Positions 1-55,005 of a DNA stretch of 64,000 bases are shown piece by piece (the stretch's first letter is position 1; each line of letters starts with the position of its first letter). The translations under genes were made by a program, and so were the position numbers. The notes beneath the pieces were generated by a model, which saw only the letters and a program-made list of their open reading frames with translations, did not search any database and had not been told where the DNA came from. The DNA comes from Oasisia sp. SBJ-2009. Taxonomy: Eukaryota; Annelida; Polychaeta; Sabellida; Siboglinidae. The stretch covers positions 43,447,326 through 43,511,325 of the forward strand of contig OZ024865.1 of NCBI GenBank assembly GCA_964017155.1, in the 5' to 3' direction.

Positions 1-33187
<33,187 letters not shown>

Positions 33188-34139
33188 ACTGCGGCCGTTA
33201 CGACCGATTCCGCCCGGCAGTAATGCAAAGGTTCCGTCGCCGAACAGACAACTTATGTGTGTCCAGTATTAACCCGCTGAGTCACACTCGAGTAAATGTT
33301 CATACCGTATCACCTGTTCGTTCTACTTGGTCGCTCAACCATGACTAGCCGAGAGTGACCCCGCTAGATAGAGCCACCGGTCTTGTTTATTTGCAAACGC
33401 TGCAGCTAATACGCGTGGCCGCTAATTGTGAACGTATTCACGGGAAAGGCTCATATCACAGGAATGTTTCGTTGGTCGTTTCAAAATATTATTATACTTG
33501 TTCGTTGTCAAAGTATGGTCAAACGTAATTCAAACCTGTCTGAATTATCTCAATTAAAATGATTGACTATGTTGTCCCAGTAATATTACTTGAGTAGTAT
33601 ATGAGGTGAGTGTTGTTGTTGGTTGTTTGTTAATTGGGTTGTTTGTCCTGGAAATCGCGTTAGACGGCTAATGAGATTGATTGGAACTTAGCTCTGAAAA
33701 CTGATGCAAGAGGAGAAACTGTTTCCACTACCCTCGAAAGTAACAGGGTTGATGCTTTTAATCATGTCAACGTGCAACTGATTGTCCTCAAGTGAACAAC
33801 TTCCTCAGCTTAGTATTGCGTATATCTTGTTCGATGTAGCCAACGTTACTGGCCAACAAGCTGTTTATATAGAAACTCACTACCACCTTTACAACTGTTC
33901 AAGAATATTGTAATACTCAGTAACATCTCAGTAATATTGACTTCCATATACAAATTATCTTGATGGACGTGTTTGTATTGTGTTTTGCCGTGAATTAATC
34001 GGAATGTTTCAAAGTTAAAACAATGTCTTCAGGTCAATTGAAATTATGTTTACAGTAACCAAAGATAACACGAATTACTGCGGTGATCATGAGCCACTGG
34101 TTTTTATCTAGGGAACATTCTACAAAGCATCGATTTACA
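33188..34139. other. Putative 5' flank of the modular gene; no gene seen
   Basis: Unique sequence upstream of the signal-peptide exon. I see no clear TATA box and no convincing ORF. Confidence 0.4.
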
Positions 34140-35330
34140 TCTTTTATGAGTGGTTGCGTGGTGTCCTTACATCGGATATGAGGGAATGTGTGGTGCTTTT
34201 ACATGGAATGATGAGGGTCTGTGTGATGCCTTTACCTCGTTATTGAGAGGAGGTGTGGTGCCTATACATCGTTTATGAGGGGATGTGTGGTGTCTTGATA
34301 TCAGTTGTGAGGTGTTGTGACTTGTGTGGTGCCTTTACATCTTTTATGAGGGGTTGAGTGGTGCCTTTACATCTTTTATGAGGGGTTGAGTGGTGCCTTT
34401 ACATCTTTTATGAGGGGTTGAGTGGTGCCTTTACATATTTTATGAGGGGTTGAGTGGTGCCTTTACATATTTTATGAGGGGTTGAGTGGTGCCTTTACAT
34501 CTTTTATGAGGGGTTGAGTGGTGCCTTTACATCTTTTATGAGGGGTTGAGTGGTGCCTTTACATATTTTATGAGGGGTTGAGTGGTGCCTTTACATCTTT
34601 TATGAGGGGTTGAGTGGTGCCTTTACATATTTTATGAGGGGTTGAGTGGTGCCTTTACATCTTTTATGAGGGGTTGAGTGGTGCCTTTACATCTTTTATG
34701 AGGGGTTGAGTGGTGCCTTTACATCTTTTATGAGGGGTTGAGTGGTGCCTTTACATCTTTTATGAGGGGTTGAGTGGTGCCTTTACATATTTTATGAGGG
34801 GTTGTGTGGTGCCTTTACATATTTTATGAGGGGTTGAGTGGTGCCTTTACATATTTTATGAGGGGTTGAGTGGTGCCTTTACATCTTTTATGAGGGGTTG
34901 AGTGGTGCCTTTGCATTTTTTATGAGGGGTTGAGTGGTGCCTTTACATATTTTATGAGGGGTTGAGTGGTACCTTTACATCTTTTATGAGGGGTTGAGTG
35001 GTGCCTTTACATCTTTTATGAGGGGTTGAGTGGTGCCTTTACATATTTTATGAGGGGTTGTGTGGTGCCTTTACATATTTTATGAGGGGTTGAGTGGTGC
35101 CTTTACATATTTTATGAGGGGTTGAGTGGTGCCTCTACATATTTTATGAGGGGTTGAGTGGTGCCTTTACATCTTTTATAAGGGGATGTGTGGTGCCTTT
35201 TCGTCAGTTATGAGGAGTTGTGTGGTGTCTTAACATTTTTGTGAGGGAATGTGTGGTATCTTTATATTTTTATGAGGGGATGTGTGATGTCCTTACATCG
35301 GTTATGGTGGGTTGTGTCGTGCCTTTGCGT
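34140..35330. repeat. 32-bp minisatellite
   Basis: The unit is gaggggttgagtggtgcc plus tttacatcttttat. About 26 well-conserved copies span 34330-35170, with degenerate copies on both sides. Adjacent copies differ mainly at ATCTTTT versus ATATTTT. There are no spacers, so it is not CRISPR-like. Confidence 0.93.
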
Positions 35331-35708
35331 CGGTGTCATCTTTGATTATGCTATTTCGTTGTCAGTTACTAGGCTGCAACAACTATTTAAGTCTCACTCA
35401 GCCACATGTATTTTTTACGATTTTTAATAATTAAACACACAGATACATGCGCGCGTACGCTCTAGCTCTCACAAAATAAAATACGATAGTTTAACAAGAG
35501 TCATCTTAAGATACTGATCGATGCAGATACACATATAAATGTATTTATTGCCATTTTTGCCATGACAGTTATATGCGACACTTTCTACAGCGGATCAATG
35601 TACGTGGCATCAAATAAACGAAAAAGCGCAACACATCTGCAATGAATTGCTTTCATAATGGCTGGTTAATCGCGTTCAAATTGTTAGTAGGCCACCTATT
35701 CCTCGCAT
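35331..35708. other. Unique spacer; nothing recognised
   Basis: AT-rich sequence between two repeat arrays, without an ORF or RNA gene I can support. Confidence 0.5.
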
Positions 35709-36568
35709 ACACACGCACACGCACACGCACACGCACACGCACACGCACACGCACACGCACACGCACACGCACACGCACACGCACACGCACACGCACACGC
35801 ACACGCACACGCACACGCACACGCACACGCACACGCACACGCACACGCACACGCACACGCACACGCACACGCACACGCACACGCACACGCACACGCACAC
35901 GCACACGCACACGCACACGCACACGCACACGCACACGCACACGCACACGCACACGCACACGCACACGCACACGCACACGCACACGCACACGCACACGCAC
36001 ACGCACACGCACACGCACACGCACACGCACACGCACACGCACACGCACACGCACACGCACACGCACACGCACACGCACACGCACACGCACACGCACACGC
36101 ACACGCACACGCACACGCACACGCACACGCACACGCACACGCACACGCACACGCACACGCACACGCACACGCACACGCACACGCACACGCACACGCACAC
36201 GCACACGCACACGCACACGCACACGCACACGCACACGCACACGCACACGCACACGCACACGCACACGCACACGCACACGCACACGCACACGCACACGCAC
36301 ACGCACACGCACACGCACACGCACACGCACACGCACACGCACACGCACACGCACACGCACACGCACACGCACACGCACACGCACACGCACACGCACACGC
36401 ACACGCACACGCACACGCACACGCACACGCACACGCACACGCACACGCACACGCACACGCACACGCACACGCACACGCACACGCACACGCACACGCACAC
36501 GCACACGCACACGCACACGCACACGCACACGCACACGCACACGCACACGCACACGCACACGCACACAC
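35709..36568. repeat. (CACACG)n perfect hexamer array
   Basis: About 860 bp, about 143 units, with no interruption visible. Long ORFs in all frames (Thr-Arg, Val-Arg, Cys-Val, Ala-Cys) are repeat artefacts. Confidence 0.98.
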
Positions 36569-36917
36569 CATGGCTGCACCGATACACCCTTTGTGGCCTA
36601 GATGCATGGTTTTGGTTGACTTAAGATTCACGTCAGAGGAATTTTAACTGTTCATGTAGTGGAGTGCAAATATTTTTCTTATTTTTGAATTCTAAAATTG
36701 TGGTGGAATGCAAATTTAAAACGTATGCGCCTACCCAATAAGCCATACACTTCGTTAGTGTTTGAGTATTAAGGTAACGTCCCATGGGTAAACATAAGAT
36801 GGAAATTACTATAGGAGGAATCGCTGTGCCGCAGTGTCTAGAAGGTCCAACTTGCTAGCAAAGTCACAACACAAGTCGAACAGCGAAAAATGTTCTCTCT
36901 CTCTCTCCTCACACTCT

Positions 36918-37426
<509 letters not shown>

Positions 37427-37776
37427 TTCCCATACTACCATCGCACGAATATTTAGTTTAATTGTCAAAGATGATGTATTATTTCGCTGGATGAGTCTGT
37501 GTATTTTGCCAGAGATGTCGCATGGAGTACTATTCATTGTTATGAGGTTGACGACACGAACTAGATTTCCAATAAGCAATGAAAACGCAAAATTCTCTCA
37601 TGATTGCAGCATATATTGTAATAAACAAGAACACCAATTTGTATGGTTTTGCTCATCGTCAAACGCCCAATTAACAATCAAAATTAATGACAAATTGCAA
37701 ACACCACATACAATGGTCCAGCGGGATAGAAAATCGCTTCCCAAACGCGACGATCTCACAAACCCCGGTATATAGG

Positions 37777-38028
37777 CTAGCATATGATTATGTTCGAGCC
37801 GGCGTCTCCCTTCGCCTGTTCCAAGCCACGGCGTTCCCGAAGCAGGTCTTCAAGGTAGAGGGCCATAAACGATATGACGTCATCGGGCTGCGCGCGCAAC
37901 ACCTCCCGGTAGAGCGACTCGAGGATGCCGTGAAAGCCGTCGGGCACGCGCAGTTTGACGAGCTGCGAGAGCTTCACATTGTGCGCTGTGCTGCCCGGAA
38001 CCTCGAGCTTGGTGATCGGGAAGGACAT
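37777..38028 (-). CDS. Short RIIa (PKA dimerization/docking-type) domain protein
   Basis: An 83-residue ORF in GC-rich, CpG-rich DNA unlike its AT-rich surroundings. Residues 28-67 (VPDGFHGILESLYREVLRAQ, PDDVISFMALYLEDLLRERR) match the RIIa fold seen in PKA regulatory subunits, Sp17, CABYR and ropporin: PxGF..LLE...REVLR.QP.D...F...YLE.LL..R. Such proteins anchor to AKAP helices in cilia and sperm flagella. The start is the first ATG after an in-frame TGA, and an acceptor (ttttcag|caac) at 38107 indicates a spliced 5' UTR. It ends sooner than Sp17 or CABYR. A downstream exon or a truncated copy is possible. Confidence 0.6.
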   Translation of the reverse strand: MSFPITKLEVPGSTAHNVKLSQLVKLRVPDGFHGILESLYREVLRAQPDDVISFMALYLEDLLRERRGLEQAKGDAGSNIIIC

Positions 38029-38107
38029 CTTTCGGCCCGTGAGCGGATTACCACGTTCACGTCAACGGACGAATTAGTCGGTGGCTTCGCGGTGTATGAC
38101 TTCGTTG
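38029..38107 (-). other. Putative 5' UTR part of the RIIa gene exon
   Basis: It lies between an acceptor-like ctttctcttttcag and the ATG. An in-frame stop upstream of the ATG supports it being untranslated. Confidence 0.4.
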
Positions 38108-38490
38108 CTGAAAAGAGAAAGTCGCTGAATGCAGAATGGCTATAATTTGTTTTTCAATCTATGATAACAACAACACCGTAGAAACGATATCATAATAATA
38201 ACTGTTATTATTTACCTATTTCAAAATTGCAATTACTAAAAATGAAATAAACATACCCTGGAAAAGTTGCTCTTATATAGCTGCTATAAAGAACATGTTA
38301 AATAAAATTGCCAGCTAATATTGAATAAACAAACATGCAATCACCGGTGTACACCGTTATTGTTGTTTTGTCTCTGGTAACTTTTATTTGATTTCTAATT
38401 TCTCGTTGTTTCCAGCACTCGTCAGAGTTCTATTAAATGACTAGTCCGGTCTCATGTATCAGAAACACTGTAGTCGATAAGCATACTGGC

Positions 38491-38493
<3 letters not shown>

Positions 38494-38557
<64 letters not shown>

Positions 38558-38590
38558 CGTGTGTATATATATATGTATATATATACTCCT
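38494..38590. repeat. AT microsatellite
   Basis: TA repeats with GTGTATA interruptions, left flank of the MITE. Confidence 0.95.
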
Positions 38591-38593
38591 AAA

Positions 38594-39382
38594 GGCAGCT
38601 TATGTCGACCGATTATGCATATAGGACCGGCTTATATAGACCGCTGTTTTATGTATACCAAAACTGGTCTACATAAAGATTCGACGTGTTAGTTCACAAC
38701 TAACACAATTGAATTGAACAGTACCATTGCTTGTGAACACAGTTTATATGACAGTGAAGTACTGTGCGTGATTAATTTTTAAATGAACAACATCTTAAGT
38801 GATTTTGAGCAACTTTTCTTCTGCGCCGTGCATGTTTCCGAGTATATTGTGTGCCGGGTTATGTGTACCGGGTCAACGTTCTTATAAATCTATATTTATG
38901 GTATATATCGAACGAAGAGTTGGAGTTTCGTGTTCAGTGTATGGTATGCTTCATACTTATATAAAAGGCTATATTATTATGTGTAAATTAGTAAAATTTG
39001 CATTTTGTCTTTAAAAAATGTTGGTCTTTGTTGTTATCGCATCGATACATTCCGTGATCAAACATAACTTGGGCTTCGACTTAGTTTACATTTCTCAACA
39101 CTGTTTTACTGTCTACTAGATTCGGCGCCTACCGCAAAAAAGGCTAAATAAATATATGCAGCTTCCGGCTTTGCTCCGGTCTACATAAATCGGCATCTAT
39201 GCATACGCGGTTTTATGTGGACCGATTATTTGCATATACCTTATTTATTGAAATATTTTGATGAACTTTCATTATGTGTTAAACATTAGTATTAGAAACA
39301 ATGTTCCAGTTTTACATCTTTGGAAAATGTATTAAATAAAAAAATACGCCGGTCCTCTAGGCACTAGTCGACATAAGCTGCC
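38594..39382. mobile_element. 0.8-kb TIR MITE (GGCAGCTTATGTCGAC ends)
   Basis: A 16-bp perfect inverted repeat GGCAGCTTATGTCGAC at 38594 and, inverted, ending at 39382. Variants of TTATGTAGACCG are scattered inside near both ends (e.g. tctacataa, ttatgtggaccg). It has no ORF of note. A truncated relative lies at 28154-28285. Confidence 0.75.
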
Positions 39383-42290
39383 GTTCACCACTTACACTAG
39401 AAAAGCTTACTTCAATTCCGAGGAAAAAGGAATATAGGTTACCTTCGCAAGAACACTCGTCCAACGTGTATTACGACTAAGACGTAACGGTGTGTGCAAG
39501 TTGTATTATTAAGTGACGTCACGGTGTTGAGTGCGGCGTTTCTCTACGCTATTCTGGTGGCAGAACCCCATAAATATGGAAAAGCCTACAATGCATGTAT
39601 ACAATAATTGTTTGTATTTTCTGATAGTACTTTATGGGAAGATGAAATGTTGCCCGGATGGCCATCCGCCATCCCCGTAATGCTTTTCTCATAATCGAAG
39701 ATGGCCGCCAATATGACAGCCGCACAGGACCACATCTATATTTCGTCATAACGTTCGTTCTAAACATCGGTCGTCAGTAACTCTTGCAAACGCGCACTTC
39801 TTGAAAGACGGCAATACACACAGCGACACACATTCGCCATTTGATTACGAACCCACCATTTTTTTCATGGTATGAGTATCTAATTTGCATCAATTCAAAA
39901 TGGCCGACAAATTATACAAATATATAAATATCGTTATTCTTTATCAGAGCCATTTTCACAAAGGTTCCAAAACAAATATGTTGCACACAGATACCTTATA
40001 GACATGCACAACTTGTGAGATGGGGCTACCCGGATTTAAAGGTCAAGGTGAGGAAGATCGAAGTGTAAAAGTGTTTATCAGGATTGTTACTTTTCAAGCT
40101 TGCACTATGCCCAGATGAAACGTACTTTTTATGTTTAAACAAACCTTTGTAGGCTCTAGGAATCCACGTCAGGTATGAGAATACCCAATAATGTCGGCCG
40201 TATTGGATGTAAAGATGGTCCTCATAGAAACATTGATTTTGGTTTGACTTTTATAGTGATACTTATATTCGCTACAGTAAAACATTGACTCCATACAGTG
40301 CTGTCATCTGGCCACTAACAGCTACACTACATATTGTCATATAGTGGATACTAAATGATCAATTCAACGTACAAAGTGTAGGACAACTTCGGACACGATG
40401 TTAGCGTCAGTAGTTATCATTTTCGCTACGTACAAGCATGGGCGTCGATCGATGGGGGACGGGAGGGACGCGTCCCCCCACTTTTCAACGTGGGGAGACT
40501 AGGCATATGAATTGTCCCCCCCCCCCGCACTTTTCAGATCAGAACAATTGCGGGGCATATAGCCTGACATAGGAATAGTAGCTAGACAATAAACTCGCGA
40601 GATGAAGTTCTGACCACCCAATAGAAAATCGGCTAGATAAATTCCTTGGCTGGCCACAGCGCGCACCTTGATCTTACTTTAGTAAATATTCATCATGCCG
40701 GGCTGCGCCGCTGCCGGGGTCTATCACTTTGCAACCCTGTGTGGATATTATTAATAGGCTCTAGCCGTCAAGCACATTATAAATGATGATATTTGTGTTG
40801 CACTTTCAGCCCTCGCCTGCTTGATGCTTATCGCCAACGGCAGGAGCGGCGGATACCTGCACTTTGTGTAACTTACTCCCATTTGAGTGATGACAAATGT
40901 CTTTGCCAAAATGTCGGATTAGGACGTTCTACACAGCATGGGCGTCGATTGGTGGGGGACGAGGGGGACGTGCCCCCCCCCCCCTCCCCCCCCCCCCCCG
41001 CCCCAGCGTTGGTTAAGATGATGGTGAAGCTTCCGACCGAAACAGCACTGCTTCAACACGTAAACCGATGTATAAATCAAGCCAATATCTGGAGAAATAG
41101 CCTGAAGCCTATCTTAGCTGCACCCAACCCTGAAGGCTTTTGATGGATAAAAGAAGAATTGATTGAGTAAGTGTGACTGCCTCTATGAATGTAGATGCGC
41201 ACTACATATCGGTAACCAATGTTAATGTACACGCGTGCAGCTACGTGTGCACATTGGAATTATAATAATTAGCTTAGAGCATGTTGGCAGCCATTTTGAA
41301 TGTATGCAAATTGTATAAAGTACAAAATATAAAATAGAGTTTTGCAGCCATAAACGTCTCCTGTAACCTTCCGAAATACAAACATTATTATAATGTTAGT
41401 AGATTATAAAATTGGAATTATCAAATATGTTGTCTTTTGAACTTCGTCTGACCTTCACCTATGTTTTTAAATCCGGGCAGCCACACCTCAGAATTATATA
41501 TTTCCATAAGATATATGTGTGCAAAATATTAGTTTTACAACCTTTGTGAAGATTGGTCTGAAAAAGAATAACGATATTTATATATTAAATTTTGCTGATT
41601 TATTGGTCATTTTGAATTTATAGAAATTAGATTAACATCCCATTCGAGTATGTGGGTACGTAAATAAATGAGCATTTGAAAACGTAAAAAAATCATTAAA
41701 ATATCGAGATATTTGACACTATTATTATATAATTATGTATCCTTGATTTGACCTTGGCCTTTAAAATCGAGTAGCCCCTCTAAAATGTGTTACATGGTCG
41801 TAAGGTACAACTCTACCAAATGTGGTTCTATGGCCCATTGTGTCACGATCATGCCCATATAGGCGGCTCCAGTAATATGTTTGTCATTTGCTGCAGACGT
41901 GCTATGTTGTAAAAGTTAGTAGGCAGCTGAGATGCGATGATCGCTGAACTGGAGGCCAGTTCACTACGATAAACAGCTCTTAAGTACAATTCATCATTAA
42001 AAGTCAATTGTTAAATTACCTGAGTTTGTTTCCCATAAAAATGCTTCCAATCGCCGGTATTACCGAAGTCAATATATCAAAGACACACCAGTAATAATGT
42101 CTTGCGGTCGCGTCATGGTGTTGTTAGTTTTCAGGTATCTACGTTCACTGTTAAACATCAAAACTGATTTTACAGTGACAAATCAGATTTAATAGAGCCT
42201 TAACAACGTTCGTGAAATGGTCCCCTGATAACTCACGTGAGTCATGCATGATATGATATACAACTGGCCACGTCAGTCGCACTGATCTAT
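39383..42290. other. Intergenic stretch with inverted repeats and C-rich motifs; no gene
   Basis: Arms at about 39916-40052 and 41450-41595 are reverse complements (aaatatcgttattcttt.tcag, cacaaaggtt, gcccggatttaaa), suggesting ends of an old element. Between them, catgggcgtcgat plus gggggacg and C-runs occurs twice in the same orientation (about 40437 and 40938), probably fragments of a repeat. A poly-C tract is at 40971-40999. No convincing coding exon is seen. Confidence 0.5.
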
Positions 42291-42291
42291 G

Positions 42292-42328
42292 TATACATAT
42301 ATATCAGTTTACAGATATGTAGTCATTC
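42292..42328 (+). promoter_or_regulatory. Putative core promoter of PON-like copy 1
   Basis: A TATA-like tatacatatatat at 42292-42304 lies about 30 bp before an initiator-type TCATTC at 42323-42328. The initiator and the following 80 bp up to the ATG align with the second copy (57690-57771). Confidence 0.45.
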
Positions 42329-42401
42329 GTCGCGGTTTCCGAATCGGTGCGGTTGCTATTTTTCATTGCTTCACCTTAACAACGTTTAGGCCGACACAGC
42401 T

Positions 42402-51086
<8,685 letters not shown>

Positions 51087-51777
51087 ACACAATCCATGAT
51101 CACAAGTTCTCTATACGACTGAACCATGGTAGAATACATCGTGCCTCAGATGATTTGGGACTCTAGCTTCTAGTCCAGTTCCTTGTGTAATTTCGTTCAA
51201 ATGTTTGGGAGATTTGCAAAACTATACATTTTTGGAAAGATTAGGACCTACTGAACCTGAAAAGTAATGTTTACATTTTTTATAAACATTCTATGGCGGC
51301 CATCTTGGATTTTCTAAATGGCGCCTTTTTTTGCTCACACTTTGCAATATCTCGGCTTCTAAGCATCTTAAGCTTTTGATTTTGGTGTCTAAATATACAT
51401 TTTCAGAGACAAGGAATCTAATGAGACAACTTACAATGCACTACATTTAATGCAAGACAGTATAAATCACAATGTTTACTCAAAAAATGACCAAAATGTA
51501 CTTCTAGTCTAGTTCACTATGTACAGATTAAACCTTCAAATATTTTGGAGATTTGCCGAACTATATATTTTTGGAAAGTTGAGAACCTATTGAACCTGAA
51601 AAGTAATGTTAAATTTTTTTCTAAACACTCTATGGCGGCCATCTTGGATTTTCAAAATGGCGACTATATTTTGCTCACATTTTACAATATCTCGGCTTCT
51701 AAGCATCTTAGGCTTTTGATTTTGGTGTCTAAACATACATTTTCACAGATGAGGAATCTAATGGGACAACTTATAAT

Positions 51778-51779
<2 letters not shown>

Positions 51780-51824
<45 letters not shown>
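51780..51824. repeat. AT microsatellite inside the left arm
   Basis: It is absent from the right arm, where only a short atatata remains (about 54484), so it expanded after the arms formed. Confidence 0.9.
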
Positions 51825-51825
<1 letters not shown>

Positions 51826-52069
51826 GCATGATACTATTTTGGAAATTTTGGAAAAAATACATAAATTCTAAGTAACAACCTGAGGCTCAAATGGTAAATA
51901 TTAGCCAACTTTTCGAGCATTGAAAATAGTCTAGTTATTAAAATCATTGTTGTCTAGTCAAATAATTACATGTACTATTAAAATTATTGTTGTCTAGAAT
52001 CCAGTGTACCATTGTTGTTGTTTCAGGCTCTGAGAGAGATGGAGTCGACCACGAATGAGGTTCCCAAAC

Positions 52070-54298
52070 TTACTGATGGACGGCCGTGCCAAACCACTGA
52101 ATATAAACTGTGTGTTGTGTGTCAAAAAGAAGCCGAACCTTTAGTGTTGCACCCAAGATTAACATCATACCACAACCTCCTAGAGGCAGTGAAGGAGCAT
52201 CCACCAGTTGAACTGCTTTCGCGTAGAGGGCCATGTCATAGGTTATGACAGTGATGTACTCTTCTCCAACTGTCAACTCCTTTAACTGATGTGCCTGCTT
52301 CATCACTGTTAGCAGAGTTGACCACTCGTGTGCCACTTCTGGGAGTAGAGGCAGGGCACCTACCTCGGTCAGCGGCTTGCTTGTTGACACGAAGGAGTTG
52401 TAGCCAGCCCAACCTGGGATTTGGCTTGACCTTTCATCCTTCATCCTGGAAAGAGTTGAGGCGACAACCCATCCAAGTTGTGTCAGTTGATAGCTATCTG
52501 CTACACCAGAGTTGTTGATGCTGAACTCCCTCGCCCGCTGCTACGATGCTGTTGCTTTTGGCTTCTCACACGGTAGCATGGCTGTATGGTATGGAGTCAC
52601 CAAGAGACTCTTTGACTTGTGTCACCAATGCGTAGAGGGGGTGTGATTGGTCCACCAGGTGCATCAGCCTTCTGGTAGATGGCAGTGACTGTCCCATATG
52701 TTGTATCTTTGCCATCAGCAGTGTCCGCAGCAAAGTCTGTGTTGTCTGAGGCAAAGAACATAAACGTGCCCTTCTTCAACAAAGGTGGCACATACAGCCC
52801 CTGGCACTGCTTTGTGTTCTCCACTACAACATTGGCAAGGGCTGTTTCCATGATGAGGGCACGGCTGTAGGACTCACAGTGACCCTGTGCATTGAGGAGA
52901 TTCACAAGTTTCTTGTGTCGTGATGGATGATCAGGGCCAATCCCAGTACTTGGGGGTTTTCCCTAGCTTGTTGAGACCGGAATCCAGCACCCTCGTCACT
53001 TGGCTTGTACGTGACTTGCTTCTTGGATTTTAAACCAAACATCAGGGTTTGGCTCAGGCTTAGTGCACCCCTGTCAACAATAATTGTCCGCACTTCTGTT
53101 TGCAGTTTGTCTGCAGGTCCCGCCATTATCCAGCGGATCATGGTATACAGTTCCACCGGTACATCTTTCAGAGTACTGGTTACTACTATAGAACTAGACG
53201 TCTTCACTGTCTTGGTAAACTGCTCAATTCGTTGGCGAACGAGTCTGGCTGATTGGTAAGGTTTTTCATGCGTTCAGTGTCATCTGCAGTTCTGATAGCA
53301 GTCTGGAGCATGTCTGCACCACAGGCCTCTGGACAAGTACAAGACATGTTTCTCTATCGGACTGATGTTACGTGTGGTAATTCAGAAAGGATTCTGTCTT
53401 TCAACCATTGTCTGGTGAAGGCAGGTGAATGATTTTACAGGGCCTCTGTTCCACCCAAATGTAGCATGCTGACATATGTGTTCTCGATGTCTTGGATTGA
53501 GAGGTATGCTCCATCTCTGGTATGTGTACCTATGATGTTCAGCAGTTCAACGAAGCTGGATCCTTGTGTGGGACTTTGTTTTGTCTTGGGTGCTTGGTTT
53601 GTGTCATCCCGCAGAACGTGGAACACGTGTTTGGTCCAGCAAGCTTTGTGATACTGGATATCCATAGCATGGGCATCACCATCAGCAATGCAAGTACTGT
53701 ATCTAGTTTTCAGTTCTGGATCTGAAGACGCTTGCACTGCTTGCTTTAGTGATTGTCCGGCATTCCCTGTTCTGACAGTGACGAGTTTCTGGCCATTGTC
53801 TGTCTCGCAAAAGAAACACATGTCCATGTTCAAAGGTCGTGTTGATGATCGGGTATATGGTGCAGCTGAGCCAGTCACAGTATTCACGTCATCAGCACTT
53901 CTTGATCTGCGACCTTTCACCCTGGGAGTGTATGACCCAGTAGACATGGAGTGTTGCTGTCGGTCTCTTGCACGCTCTCTTTGGACTGTGTTCGTTATCC
54001 TGGAGTAGCAAGTACGATGCCAAACAGCATTCTCTCTTTGCAGTGTTTCTGCTGTGCAGTCTTTAAGCCGTTTCTGCACTGGAACACAATCGGTATCATG
54101 CAAGCTGGCTCGCTCCTTCACTGTCTCTAGGAGATTGTGGTATGACATTAATCTTGGATGCAACACTAGAGGTTCGGCTTCTTTTTGACACACAACACAC
54201 AGTTTATAGTCAGTGGTTTGGCACGGCCGTCCACCAGTAAATTTGGGAACCTCATTCGTGGTCGACTCCATGTCTCTCAGAGCCTGAAACAACAACAA
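52070..54298 (-). pseudogene. Decayed ORF of the fold-back element
   Basis: Coding starts near 54271 (MESTTNEVPKFTGGRPCQTT; the preceding tttcag suggests a spliced leader). It is open to 53435 with CxxC and His/Cys motifs (LCVVCQKE, MCFFCETD, HKACWTKHV). Then stops and frameshifts break it: later pieces are 53207-52902 (VPVELYTMIRWIMAGP, FRSQQARENPQVLGLA), 52905-52597 (YVPPLLKKGTFMFFASDNTD) and 52444-52270 (SQIPGWAGYNSFVSTSKPLT, PLLPEVAHEWSTLLTVM). The order and strand are constant, so this was one protein of an uncharacterised family repeated in many marine invertebrate genomes. The 3' end is missing. Confidence 0.65.
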
Positions 54299-55005
54299 TG
54301 GGACACTGGATTCTAGACAACAATGATTTTAATAATACATGTAATCATTAGACTAGACAACAATGATTTTAATAACTAGACTATTTTCAATGCTATTTTC
54401 AATAATATTTACCATTTGAGCCTCATGTCGTTACTTAGAATTTATGTATTTTTTCCAAAATTTCCAAAATAGTGTCATGCATTATATATAGCTCATTATA
54501 AGTTGTCCCATTAGATTCCATGTCTCGAAAATGTATGTTTAGACACCAAAATAAAAAACCTAAGATGCTTAGAAGCCGAGATATTGCAAAATGTTAGCCA
54601 AAAATAGTCGCCACTTTGAAATTCCAAGATGGCCGCCCTAGGGTGTTTAGAAAAAATGTAAACATTACTTTTCAGGTTCAGTAGGTTCTAAACTTTCCAA
54701 AAATGTATAGTTTTGCAAATCTCCCAAAAATTTGAACGAAACGATTATTCGTGACATAGTGAACTGGACTATTTTGTGTATGTGCATCTGATCTACTGTT
54801 TGGTTGTGTATATTACATATATTTTCAACTAAATTTATTGGGTGCTGATTTACCTAAGATGTTAGTACAGTAGAGTCGAGCACGATTTCGTTGGATTCAA
54901 TCAACTGGCGGGGAAACATGGTTAATATGTTAGACTAGTATTCATTAATATTATTTCGGATTGGGGTTCAGAATAATGTGAGTTACTATATGCAAGGGTT
55001 TAGCC

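Larger units (their letters stand above)
51171..54771 (-). mobile_element. 3.6-kb fold-back (long inverted repeat) element
   Basis: Both ends carry TAGTCCAGTTC facing inward. The left arm 51505-52199 and right arm 54112-54771 are reverse complements over about 660-695 bp. The left side has an extra tandem copy of the outer 334 bp (51171-51504). The arms include the start of the element's ORF, so the 5' end of the gene is present at both ends in opposite orientation. The left end lies only 85 bp after the PON copy 1 stop codon. Confidence 0.75.

Noticed and set aside
34140..35330. CRISPR-like array
   Set aside because: Regular 32-bp units with no spacers, in animal DNA; it is a minisatellite.
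35642..36631. ORFs of 300+ residues (Thr-Arg, Val-Arg, Cys-Val, Ala-Cys)
   Set aside because: Pure translation of the CACACG array in every frame.
37687..38145. 152-codon plus-strand ORF over the RIIa exon
   Set aside because: Antisense shadow of the GC-rich RIIa coding sequence; the minus-strand reading has the recognisable domain.
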